Assembly: GCA_031761405.1 (NCBI GenBank)
Contig: JASEVX010000094.1
Location: forward strand, 331,688-395,687
DNA length: 64,000 nucleotides
From: Serripes groenlandicus
Lineage: Eukaryota; Mollusca; Bivalvia; Cardiida; Cardiidae
Direction of reading: 5' to 3'
Shown: piece by piece, positions 1 to 8,720 of the stretch
How the letters are laid out: each line of letters starts with the position of its first letter
Numbering within the stretch: the stretch's first letter is position 1
Notes under the pieces: generated by a model
Databases searched by the model: none
Seen by the model: only the letters and a program-made list of their open reading frames with translations
What the model was told of the DNA's origin: nothing
Program-made: the position numbers and the translations under genes

Positions 1-92
1 AACACTCCACAAACGTTTATGGGGAGCTGTAGTAGGGGCTGTAGCAGCGGCTGTAATAGGAGCTGCCGTACCGGTCGCTTGCCATTATTTGT
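1..92 (+). CDS. exon 1 (partial): hydrophobic N-terminal segment
   Basis: Frame 2 reads TLHKRLWGAVVGAVAAAVIG then AAVPVACHYL, a basic stretch followed by a Gly/Ala/Val-rich hydrophobic core ending in VPVA. The donor TTTGT|GTAAGA follows base 92. The exon ends one base into a codon and joins exon 2 (two bases, GC) to make Cys, in frame. It could be a signal peptide cleaved near VPVA or a signal anchor. The start codon must lie left of the window. Without splicing the frame stops at 101-103, so an alternative reading is the end of an upstream gene. Confidence 0.55.
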
Positions 93-108
93 GTAAGATT
101 TAATTGTC

Positions 109-353
109 ATATGAGCCAGCGCATGAGAAAAGGTACAAGTAAGCATATCTTAACAGTGAAGGCTCAGATCAGCTGTCAACCTGCCCAGTCTTATCAGAAT
201 CTAAACACGATAACATAATCTTGTAAAAAGTATGTGTCGAGAATATATGAACAGTGTAGATCTTGATCAGACCCTGCGAATTCACAGGCTGATCTGGATC
301 TGTAATTTTGGTAGAAGCTATCTTGTATCTTTTCTCATGCACTTACTCATATC
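109..353. mobile_element. MITE-like element, family D
   Basis: About 245 bp with imperfect inverted ends of roughly 30 bp: TATGAGCC..GCATGAGAAAAG on the left and CTTTTCTCATGC..CTCATA on the right. It lies in intron 1. The TATGAGCC start resembles family C, of which it may be a distant relative. Confidence 0.6.
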
Positions 354-731
354 ATACTAATTTTATTGATATAATGTTTAAAATCGAATACATTGGACGA
401 GATGCCGTTAAGGCTGCATCGCAAAAAACTATCTTTAGGACCTAGATCAATCTAAGCGACCGTGAAGTCTGATCGGACCCTTTCAATCCCAATAGCCTTG
501 TAGTTGAGGCTTCCGCTTTGGTAGATGGATGTTGACGGTTCCCAGCGGCGACAGCGGAATATGTTCTCATACGGTCGGTTGGTGAGCCTCAGGCTAGTTA
601 AATAATGACACCAAATGCCTGCCTCTCTGCAATTGTACCACATTAAAACCTTCATATTCCTATTCTGTATTTATAAACTTGTAAATGTATTCGTTTAAGT
701 AATGATGTTATCACTTCATATTCACTGTCCG
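354..731. other. intron 1 sequence without recognised features
   Basis: AT-rich non-coding sequence. I see no gene or clear repeat; the small open frame at 452-655 (minus) has no domain or coding signature. Confidence 0.5.
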
Positions 732-905
732 TCCACATTGGGTTCCAGAGGTCGCGTGTACGATACCCGGCCAGGTCATACTAAATACTTTAAAGTGGTA
801 GTAATTTATTTCCCTCCTTGGCTTTCAGTATTGTGGGGTTAACATTACGACTGACTCTCTAGTGTCAGGATTAATAGACCAGTAGTACTCAATATACTAT
901 ATAAT
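732..905 (+). mobile_element. SINE-like fragment
   Basis: A degenerate B-box-like stretch (GTACGATACCCGGCC) is followed by GGTCATAC, CCTCCTTGG, GTTAACATTACGACTGACT and AGACCAGTAGTAC. The same word order recurs at 32275-32420 and partly at 35890-36050, which marks a dispersed short repeat. The A box is not clear. Confidence 0.5.
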
Positions 906-1273
906 GTACTTATATATGGTTCACATTATATGAAATAATATATACCATATAGAGAGGGGCTATTTATAGTAACACGGTCCTGTGTGGGATTCACCGAATT
1001 TTCTCATACGATTACATTACGGTCATTATTATTACAGCATTAGGACCATATAGAGAGACTATTTGAAGTATCTTAACGAGGTATTGTGTGAGTTTTCCCC
1101 CATTTCTTTATCAAATGAAAACTCTGACGCCTGTGGTCGATACGGGAGTTCAGTCATACTCCTTGTGATGTTGCACGCAAATAATAAACTCCTCACGAGG
1201 CACGTGTTTGTGTAACACATGTAATTATCAGTTCAACAGTAAACTAACTCTATACATTGTACATTATCTATAG

Positions 1274-1448
1274 GCGGAAGTGGTGGTGGTGGTGGTAGTA
1301 CTCAGATTATTCATAAAACCACTCCAACATTTACGACATGCAAGCCTTCAGGTATACAAGATACGTACGTGGATGAGGCGGGAGAAACCAGCACAGTTGT
1401 AACCTGGTCTGCCCCAATCGCCACAGACTCAGATGGACAAGTTGAAAG
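1274..1448 (+). CDS. exon 2: Gly/Ser linker and first half of HYR domain 1
   Basis: Acceptor CTATAG| at 1273 and donor AAAG|GTAATG. The exon encodes residues 31-89: GSGGGGGS, then TTPTFTTCKPSG..TVVTWSAPIATDSDGQVE. The V-x-W-x-x-P-x-A-x-D pattern is typical of the start of a HYR (hyalin repeat) domain, an Ig-like extracellular adhesion module. The exon ends in phase 2, splitting the HYR domain over two exons. The GGT run lies directly after the acceptor, and because it is a (GGT)n repeat its length may vary between individuals. Confidence 0.88.
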
Positions 1449-2232
1449 GTAATGTTCAAAACTCTTAAAAGATGATTTTTCTCCGCTTTGCAGCTGACAC
1501 ATTTTGTCATCCAAATGCAATACCGTACACACATATCTCTGTGCCGAATTCCTTAAGGTAGACACTTCCATGTTCAAAATCGGTTGTATATTACATATAG
1601 CTCTAAAACAGTTATGTAATATTCGTATAACTATAAGGCAAATAATGCTTATGAGACACAACAGATGAGACAGCTCGTTAAATAATCAGTACTACTTGTC
1701 CATTAGTCCTGACATTAGCTTGTCAGTCGTTAAGATAACCCAACAAAACTGAGCGCCAGGGGGCGGTAAAGCTAGAAACATAGGTGTGCATTTTGTCGAA
1801 TAGTTACTAATGTAACGATTGCTTAATGGTTGAAACGGGATTGTTTACGCCCATTTGAATAATATTTCAGTTATTATCACAGCGTTTAACCAGTACTACG
1901 AGGCAGTGAAAATGCTACTATTTCATGTTATACCAAATACTCCAGCTGGAGATCAGCATTTTGAAATTTTGAAACTTCTGGAAATATTCCTTATAGTGAC
2001 AACAAAGTATGTAGTACACATTTCAAAACTGTTTTGGCAGTGACGGTTAAAAAAAAATGAAAATGTACAAAATTTGGCTTACCAGTAACAATGTAGCATA
2101 ACAGATGAATATTGAGATAATAATTTTACTGGAAAGTGAATTTATTACTCTAATTTTATCCCAGAATTATGATTCTAGTATTTCAAGACAACTTTTAAAC
2201 AGTTTTAAAACATAGACTATACTATCTATACT

Positions 2233-2470
2233 GTGGATATGAGCGAGAAAACCAACATTACGGCCTCTGCGTAATGTATCGAACCCGATCAGCATGCGCA
2301 GTCCGCGCAGACTGATCCGGGCCGACACATTCCGTCATAGAGGGATAGAGGTATGGAGAAATGATTTCTGAAACAGAAAATACACAGCAGGCAAAAAGTG
2401 TATATCATGGCTAGCCTGCGCGACATGCTTTGGCTAATCTGGGTCGATACTTTACGTCGGTCAATGTGTG
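2233..2470 (-). mobile_element. family C inverted-repeat element, degenerate
   Basis: Contains GAGAAAACCAACATTACGG near its left end, then CGTAATGTATCG, two GATC-rich blocks, and GTCGATACTTTACG on the right. The internal block GAAACAGAAAATACACAG is the reverse complement of the family C centre, so this copy is inverted relative to the others. Confidence 0.65.
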
Positions 2471-2570
2471 TTTACAGCAAACTATCCCCGGTACACTATA
2501 GTTATAGTGCTCCCGTAATTAGGACTATTCGTTGTTTCTAGCGGGAATTTAATTATCCTTGAACATATTT

Positions 2571-3215
2571 GTATAGATATCACTTAACCTTTTCCCACAC
2601 AAAACACATGCAACAAATTACTTTAAAAATGTATAGATATCACTTAACCTTTTTCCACACAAAACACATGCAACAAATTACTTTAAAAAATGTATAGATA
2701 TCACTTAACCTTTTCCCACACAAAACACATGCAACAAATTACTTTAAAAATGTATAGATATCACTTAACCTTTTCCCCCACAAAACACATGCAACAAATT
2801 ACTTTAAATATGTATAGATATCACTTAACCTTTTCCCCCACAAAACACATGCAACAAATTACTTTAAAAATGTATAGATATCACTTAACCTTTTCCCACA
2901 CAAAATACATGCAACAAATTACTTTAAAAATGTATAGATATCACTTAACCTTTTCCCCCACAAAACACATGCAACAAATTACTTTAAAAATGTATAGATA
3001 TCACTTAACCTTTTTCCACACAAAACACATGCAACAAATTACTTTAAAAAATGTATAGATATCACTTAACCTTTTTCCACACAAAACACATGCAACAAAT
3101 TACTTTAAAAATGTATAGATATCACTTAACCTTTTTCCACATAAAACACATGCAACAAATTACTTTAAAAATGTATAGATATCACTTAACCTTTTCCAAC
3201 ACAAAACACATCAGC
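2571..3215 (+). repeat. 60-bp minisatellite, 11 units
   Basis: Units start GTATAGATATCACTTAACC and repeat every 60 bp, with two 61-bp units, between 2571 and 3215. Each unit contains TAACCTTTTCCCACACAAAACACATGCAACAAATT, written here only as a description: it parallels the family A MITE end (AACCCTTTCCCACATA plus CAACAAATC). Because 60 is divisible by 3, a 20-residue repeat reading frame results at 2690-3058. I read this as non-coding. Confidence 0.93.
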
Positions 3216-3285
3216 AACAAATTAGCAGAGGCGTCATAAAGCGGCTGTACGTATGTCGGAAAAGGAGTTAATTACTGTTTTACAG

Positions 3286-3422
3286 CGTAACCCAGACTGG
3301 AGGCAGTCCGAGCGGAAGCCTGTTTGAGGGATCTACAACTAGAAAAACACATTACGTCACGTACGAGGCCAAGGACGACGATGGTCTTACAGATTCATGT
3401 TACTTTAGTTTCTCTGTTGAGA
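3286..3422 (+). CDS. exon 3: second half of HYR domain 1
   Basis: Acceptor TTTACAG|C and donor GAGA|GTAAGT. Residues 89-135 include VTQTGGSPSGSLFEGSTTRK, YVTYEAKDDDGLTDSC and YFSFSVE. The G-S-x-F-x-x-G-x-T, V-x-Y-x-A-x-D-x-x-G and C-x-F-x-x-x-V signatures complete the HYR fold begun in exon 2. It enters in phase 2 and leaves in phase 1. Confidence 0.92.
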
Positions 3423-3448
3423 GTAAGTATATAGCAGCTGTTGAATCT

Positions 3449-3625
3449 AAACCCTCCCTTTCCCACATACAACACATCTGCAGCAGACGGCTTTGAAAAC
3501 GTATTGACAAAAGCGTGACAAATCTCCACAAATGAGAGTTTAATTATTAAACAGAGATGAGCAAATTCTTCTTTTGCCACAATGTTTTCAGAAGTCGTCT
3601 GCGTCTACAAGTGGGAAAGGGTTAA
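3449..3625 (-). mobile_element. family A MITE, short copy
   Basis: Family A reference entry. Full copies are about 230 bp and start TTAACCCTTTCCCACATA and end TATGTGGGAAAGGGTTAA. GCAGCAGACGAC/GTCGTCTGCTGC lies just inside, and a perfect inner hairpin AATTGCTC..GAGCAATTTCTCCTTTTGCC sits in the centre. The TTAA flank plus CCCTTT ends match the piggyBac-type pattern; no transposase is present. The strand given is arbitrary: + has GACGCTTTCTGACGCC at the left end, - has CAACAAATCTGC. This copy is internally deleted and begins 26 bp after the exon 3 donor. Confidence 0.85.
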
Positions 3626-3649
3626 TCTTTAATTTTAATATTTTTTATT

Positions 3650-3792
3650 GAGGTTAAACGCAGTTTTCAACATTTTTTTAAAAAAATGCGCCTTTCTCAC
3701 GGGCACTTAGCCATTACTGCTGCGAGCGGGGATCGAACTTAGGACGCCCGGGATAATAACCACTCCGCTAATCACTCAACTACAACGGATAC
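3650..3792 (-). mobile_element. tRNA-derived SINE fragment
   Basis: On the minus strand GTAGTTGAGTGATTAGCGG (A-box-like) is followed by AAGTTCGATCCCCGCTCG (B box). A TTGAAAACTGCGTTTAACC tail follows. This is a head and tail of the SINE type seen at 24337. Confidence 0.65.
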
Positions 3793-3810
3793 ATGGTATA
3801 AACGCATGGT

Positions 3811-4020
3811 TTACCTTTCTCACATACAACAAATCTGTGGCAGACGACTTTGAAAACATTTAGTATAAACTATGAAAGATCAAGTATTGAATAAAGTTGA
3901 AAACAATGTGGTAAATGGAGAAACTGCTCATGATGAGCAAGTTCTCCCCTTGTCACAATGTTTTCAAAGAGTGCCTGATGCAGATGCGTCAGAAAGTGTC
4001 TGTATGTGGGAAAGGGTCAA
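3811..4020 (-). mobile_element. family A MITE
   Basis: Left end CTTTCTCACATACAACAAATC, right end TATGTGGGAAAGGGTCAA. The last TTAA is mutated to TCAA. Confidence 0.85.
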
Positions 4021-4072
4021 GTGAAATGGCTACGTGATAAAACTGAAATGTTTGTGATAATATATATATATG

Positions 4073-4204
4073 TATATGAGCCGTTCCACGAGAAAACCAA
4101 CTTCATGGACGCTGCGTAAAGTATCGACCCGGATCAGCCTAAGAATGTCGTGCAGGCTAACCCGGACAGTCACTTTTCGCCTCCTGTGGATTTTCTGTTT
4201 CATG
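4073..4204 (+). mobile_element. family C element, left half
   Basis: Starts TATGAGCCGTTCCACGAGAA and runs to TTTTCTGTTTCATGACATT; the right half is missing. Family C is defined at 26514. Confidence 0.8.
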
Positions 4205-4361
4205 ACATTGTACATAAACAAAAATAGAACTCCTTCTATTTTATTTGCAAGATTCAACCCAACCATTCAATTTATTCATAAAAGGGATGTAATTTTTTAA
4301 TCATAATTATCCATCGAATTAAGGGTAATTTTGTTTTTAAGTTAATGAACTTTCATTTCAG

Positions 4362-4541
4362 TTAAAACCTGTGAGACAGCAGCATGGCCTTACTACGGAC
4401 AGAGGAGTTGTAATCAGTATAATTATCTCGGCAGTGTCTGCACATACACCTGTTATCCTGGGCGTGAGTTGTCTGGAAGCAGTCAGATCACATGTCAAGG
4501 TAGCTCCTCCCCTACATGGTCGTCGACGCCCACTTGTGAAA
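4362..4541 (+). CDS. exon 4: CCP/sushi domain 1
   Basis: Acceptor TTTCAG|TT and donor GAAA|GTAGGT. One phase 1-1 exon of residues 135-195. It reads KTCETAAWPYYG..SVCTYTCYPGRELSG then QITCQG..WSSTPTCE. The spacing of cysteines with a W before the last Cys is the complement control protein (sushi) pattern. Two extra cysteines (RSC, SVC) occur in the first half. CCP modules mediate protein-protein contacts outside the cell. Confidence 0.93.
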
Positions 4542-4773
4542 GTAGGTGACGTTTTCTTTCTTAATTGAATATAGTGTAAACCTTGTGCCAAGTAGGTGTG
4601 TCAGTATTTGTGTGGGAACAGGTTAATAATGAAATTTAATTTTCATTTTATTAAATATTAAATAAATGATTATGTCACTACACTCTCTATGATTTTAAAC
4701 TGTAGCCTTACACGTAGATATTGAAGATATATGCTGTCTTCTTCTGTTCACGCAGGAGGTACGTATTGTCTTG

Positions 4774-5027
4774 TAAATATCTTTCCAACATACAACAAAT
4801 CTGCAGCAGACGACGTTGAAAAATCGAAAACCATTTTTAATGAAAAATTATCATTAAAGAAAGCTGAAAACATTTCGACAAAGTTATGAGCAATTTCTCC
4901 TTTATCCACACTTTTTCCAACCAGTCTTCTTCAGTGATTGCTGATTGATGATTGCTAAATATGAGCAATTTCCCCTTTCTTCGACTGATGCAGATGTCTC
5001 AAACTGTGTGTGTACGGGTAATGGTAT
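4774..5027 (-). mobile_element. family A MITE, decayed
   Basis: Begins TCTTTCCAACATACAACAAAT, with GCAGCAGACGACG inside. The right end survives only as GATGCAGATGTCTC..GTGTGTACGGGTAATGG. It ends about 23 bp before the exon 5 start. Confidence 0.7.
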
Positions 5028-5050
5028 TTTTGATAATTTTAACTTTCCAG

Positions 5051-5233
5051 AGAAGAGCTGTGGCTCGCCACCAACTCTGGAGAATGGGCAGGTATTGTGT
5101 AGCTCTACCGCCTACGTCTATCTTCAAGTATGCGGTATATTCTGCGACACTGACTATACAATGAGTGGTCCCCCTTACATAAAGTGCCAAGCAGACGGAA
5201 CATGGTCATCGCTGGAAACCATTACCTGCTTGG
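5051..5233 (+). CDS. exon 5: CCP/sushi domain 2
   Basis: Acceptor TTTCCAG|AG and donor TTGG|GTAAAT. Residues 195-256 read KSCGSPPTLENGQVLCSS, VCGIFCDTDYTMSGPPYIKC, then QADGTWSSLETITCL. C-G-x-P-P-x-L-x-N-G is the classic sushi start and G-x-W-S..C its end. Phase 1-1. Confidence 0.95.
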
Positions 5234-5360
5234 GTAAATCATAATATTTTTCTAATATGCAGACGCCTTTTGTTTTTTAAACATTGTGGTAAAACGTGAA
5301 AATGTTTATATTGGGCAATTTCTTCTTTTGAAAATAATACATTTCTCTTACGTATTTTAC

Positions 5361-5513
5361 AAGGTCAGGATCAGGCCAGGTCAAAGGTCAGGATATGGTC
5401 AGGTCATTGGTCAGGATCAGGCCATGTAAAAGGTCAGGATTAAGCCAGGTCAAATGTCAGGATTATATCTGGTCAAAGGTTAGGATCAGACCAGGTCAAA
5501 GGTCAGGATTATG
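5361..5513 (+). repeat. short tandem repeat built of AGGTCA words
   Basis: Roughly 22-bp units of the form AGGTCAGGAT-A-CCAGGTCAA, repeated about seven times with variation. Two places read AGGTCAAAGGTCA (5378-5390 and 5493-5505), two nuclear-receptor half-sites spaced by one base. Confidence 0.8.
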
Positions 5514-5884
5514 TCAATGTTATCAAGTAATACTTGTCAGATGCTGCTTTCGTACAAAGTGGGCTGGAATACAACATATTTTCTTAGGCAACACACCTAG
5601 ATTTTCTTTAGAATAAAAATATGCTTGTCCTTTTTTGTTTTATTTATAGAGTTTGCCATTTACACTTTTCCCACATACAGTACACCGTGACTATGCACAA
5701 TTATCGGAGATAAAATGTTATTGAATCAATTTGATTTGAACATTTTGTGGTAAAAGATGACATATATATGGAGAGTGAAGGCTCTGGTTGGATTGCGCAT
5801 AATGCACGGTCTAACCTGAGTCCTCACTGTACGCAAATTCAATCAGGTCCCACATCAACATATACTGCTTATTTTAATTTACAG

Positions 5885-6136
5885 ATAGTGTCCCACCTAC
5901 GTTGACCTGCAAAACACCACAGATATTTTACGCAGACAGAAACTCGAGCTTCGTAACTGTGGTATGGGTCCTTCCGACAGTTACAGACAACTTGGATGCC
6001 AGTCCTACATTCAATCAAACAGGGGGACAGAAGCGTGGCTCTGTTTTTCAGGTTGGAAACTCGTTTGTGATGTACAAAGCCAAGGATAATATTGGCAATG
6101 AATCACCGGAATGCATTATTGAAATAAGGGTCGAAG
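5885..6136 (+). CDS. exon 6: HYR domain 2
   Basis: Acceptor TTTACAG|AT and donor GAAG|GTAAGC. Residues 256-340 contain SVPPTLTCKTPQIFYADRNS, VTVVWVLPTVTDNLDASPTF, GSVFQVGNSFVMYKAKDNIG and CIIEIRVE. All HYR hallmarks are present in one exon: V-x-W-x-x-P, D-N, G-x-x-F-x-x-G-x-x-x-V-x-Y-x-A-x-D-x-x-G-N and C. HYR1 is split by an intron, HYR2 is not. Confidence 0.95.
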
Positions 6137-6279
6137 GTAAGCTCATTGATATAATAGTTTAGTTTCAAGTTTATTCAAATTCTACCAGAGGGTCCTATAC
6201 CCATGTGGTAAGTATAGCATACATACAGCAACGAAAAATACAAACTAATACAACAAAACATTGGTATATTGGTATATAC

Positions 6280-8720
6280 AAGTGCTCATATGTACAACGA
6301 GTTCCATTGGGGAGAGGGGGAGACATGGACAACTTATTATGCATGGTTCCCTAGAGGAGGAAAGGGGAAATTGACAACGAGTTCCATTGGGGAGAGGGGG
6401 AGACATGAACAACTTATTCTATATGGTTCCCTAGGGGGAGGGGGGAATGGACAACAAGTTACATTGGGGGGAGGGGGAGACATAAACAACTTGTTCTACA
6501 TGTTTCCCTAAGGGGGAGGGGGAATAGACAACGAGTTCCATTGGGAAGAGGGGGAGACATGGACAACATAATCTACATGGTTCCCTAAGGGGGACGGGGA
6601 ATGAAAGACGAGTTCCATTGGGGAGAGGGGGAGACATGGACAACTTACTCTACATGGTTCCCTAGGGGGAGGAATAAATTGACAACGAGAAATATTTTGG
6701 AGAGGGGGATACATAAACAACTTATTCTACATGGTACCGTTTGGGGGAGGGGGGAATGGACAACGAGTTCCATTGGGGAGAGGGGGAGATATAGACAATT
6801 ATTCTACATTGTTCCATAGGGGGAGGGGGGGAGGGGGGAATGGACAACGGTTTCCATTGGGGAGAGGGAGAGACATGGACAACCTATTCTACATGGTTCC
6901 CTAGGGGGGATGGACAACGATTTCCATTGGGGAGAGGGGGAGACATGGACAACCTATTCTACATGGTTCCCTAGGGGGGATGGGGGGATGGACAACGAGT
7001 TCCATTGGGGAGAGGGGAAGAAATGGACAACTTATTATACATGGTTCCCTAGGGGGGAGGGGGAACGGACAACGAGTTCTATTTGGGAGATGAACAATGC
7101 GACAACTTGTTCTACATGGTTCTCTAGGAGGGGTTGGGGGGGGGACCGGGGGGGACCAGGGGGGGGGGGGGGTGAAGGTGGAAACGGACAACTTGTTCCC
7201 TAGGGGGTGGGGAAAGATGGGAAAGGACAACTTGTTCTACTCTACATGGTTCCCTAGAGGTGTGTGTGTGTGTGGGGGGGGGGACTTGTTCTAAAGGGTT
7301 CCCTAGAGGGGGGAATGGACAACTTGTCTTTAAATGGTGCCCTAGAGGGGGCAGGGGGGGGGGGGTGGAATGGACAACTTGTTTTTACATGGTGGCCTAG
7401 GAAGGGGAATGGACAACTTGTTTTTACATGGTGGCCTAGGAAGGGGAATGGACTTCTTGTTCTACATGGTGCCCTAGGAGGCGGAATGGACAACTTGTTT
7501 TTACATGGTGGCCTAGGAAGGGGAATGGACAACTTGTCTTTACATGGTGCCCTAGAGGGAGCAGGGGGGGGGGGATGGGGGGTGCAATGGACAACTTGTT
7601 TTTACATGGTGGCCTAGGAAGGGGAATGGACAACTTGTTCTACATGGTGCCCTAGGAGGGGGAATGGACAACTTGTTTTTACATGGTGGCCTAGGAAGGG
7701 GAATGGACAACTTGTCTTTACATGGTGCCCTAGAGGGGGCAGGGGGGGTGGGGGGGGGGGGGGGGGGGTGGAATGGACAACTTGTTTTTACATGGTGCCC
7801 TAGGAGGGGGAATGGACAACTTGTTTTTACATGGTGGCCTAGGAAGGGGAATGGACAACTTGTTCTACATGGTGCCCTAGGAGGGGGAATGGACAACTTG
7901 TTTTTACATGGTGGCCTAGGAAGGGGAATGGACAACTTGTTTTTACATGGTGGCCTAGGAAGGGGAATGGACAACTTGTTCTACATGGTGCCCTAGGAGA
8001 AGGAATGGACAATTTGTTTTTACATGGTGCCCTAGAGGAGTCGGGGGAGGGGGGGGGGTGGACAACTTGTTCTACATGGTGCCGTAGGAGGGGTAATGGA
8101 CAACTTGTTCTACATGGTGCCCTAGATGGGGCGGGAGGGGGGTGGACAACTTGTTCTACATGGTGCCCTAGGAGGGGGAATGGACAACTTGTTTTTACAT
8201 GGTTCCTAGGGAGATGGAATGGACAATCTGGACCACATAGTTCATAATTGGTTTGGGTATAGACAACCCGATCCACTGGACCATAACATGCCGTGTAGGG
8301 GGAGGGTGGGGGGGGGGAAGAAATGTAAAACATTGTTCGCAAAATACCCTAGGGTTGGGGAGGGTTGAGGAGGAATTTCACAACCTGGTCTACAGGGTTC
8401 CCAAGGGGTGGGGGGAAGGGATGGGCAGGGGAAGAAATGGACAAGCTGGTTCAAGAGCTCACTAGGAAGGGGCATGGGGGGGGATGGACAACCTGGTCTA
8501 CAGGGTTCCCAAAGGAAGGAGGATTTAAATAGAAAACCTGGTCCGCATGATTCCCTAGGTGTGTGGGTGGGGGGGGGGGGTGGGGTTGGGGGGGGGGGGG
8601 GGGGGGGGCAGACATTAACAACCTGGTATACAGGGTTCCCAAAGGATGGAGGATTAAGATAGAAAACCTGGTCCGCATAATTCCCTAGGTGTGTGGGTGG
8701 GTGTGTGTGTGTACAGAACG
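6280..8720 (+). repeat. G-rich minisatellite block
   Basis: A 2.4-kb tandem array with three zones. Units of about 75 bp (ACAACGAGTTCCATTGGGG, 6290-7090) give way to 39-bp units with G-run expansions (AATGGACAACTTGTTTTTAC then ATGGTGGCCTAGG, 7300-8240). Divergent units (AACCTGGTCTACAGGGTTCC, 8370-8700) follow. Many units carry the palindrome CCTAGG. G runs of up to about 20 lie on the + strand only. Long proline- or glycine-rich open frames on either strand are by-products of the repeat. Confidence 0.93.

Noticed and set aside
19..103. ATG at 19 as the gene's start codon
   Set aside because: That frame joins exon 2 in the wrong phase and hits a stop (TAG) after the GGT run; the frame starting at base 2 joins correctly.
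2690..3239. Open frame with a 20-residue MYRYHLTF repeat
   Set aside because: It comes from a 60-bp intronic minisatellite whose unit is a multiple of three; it breaks at the 61-bp units.
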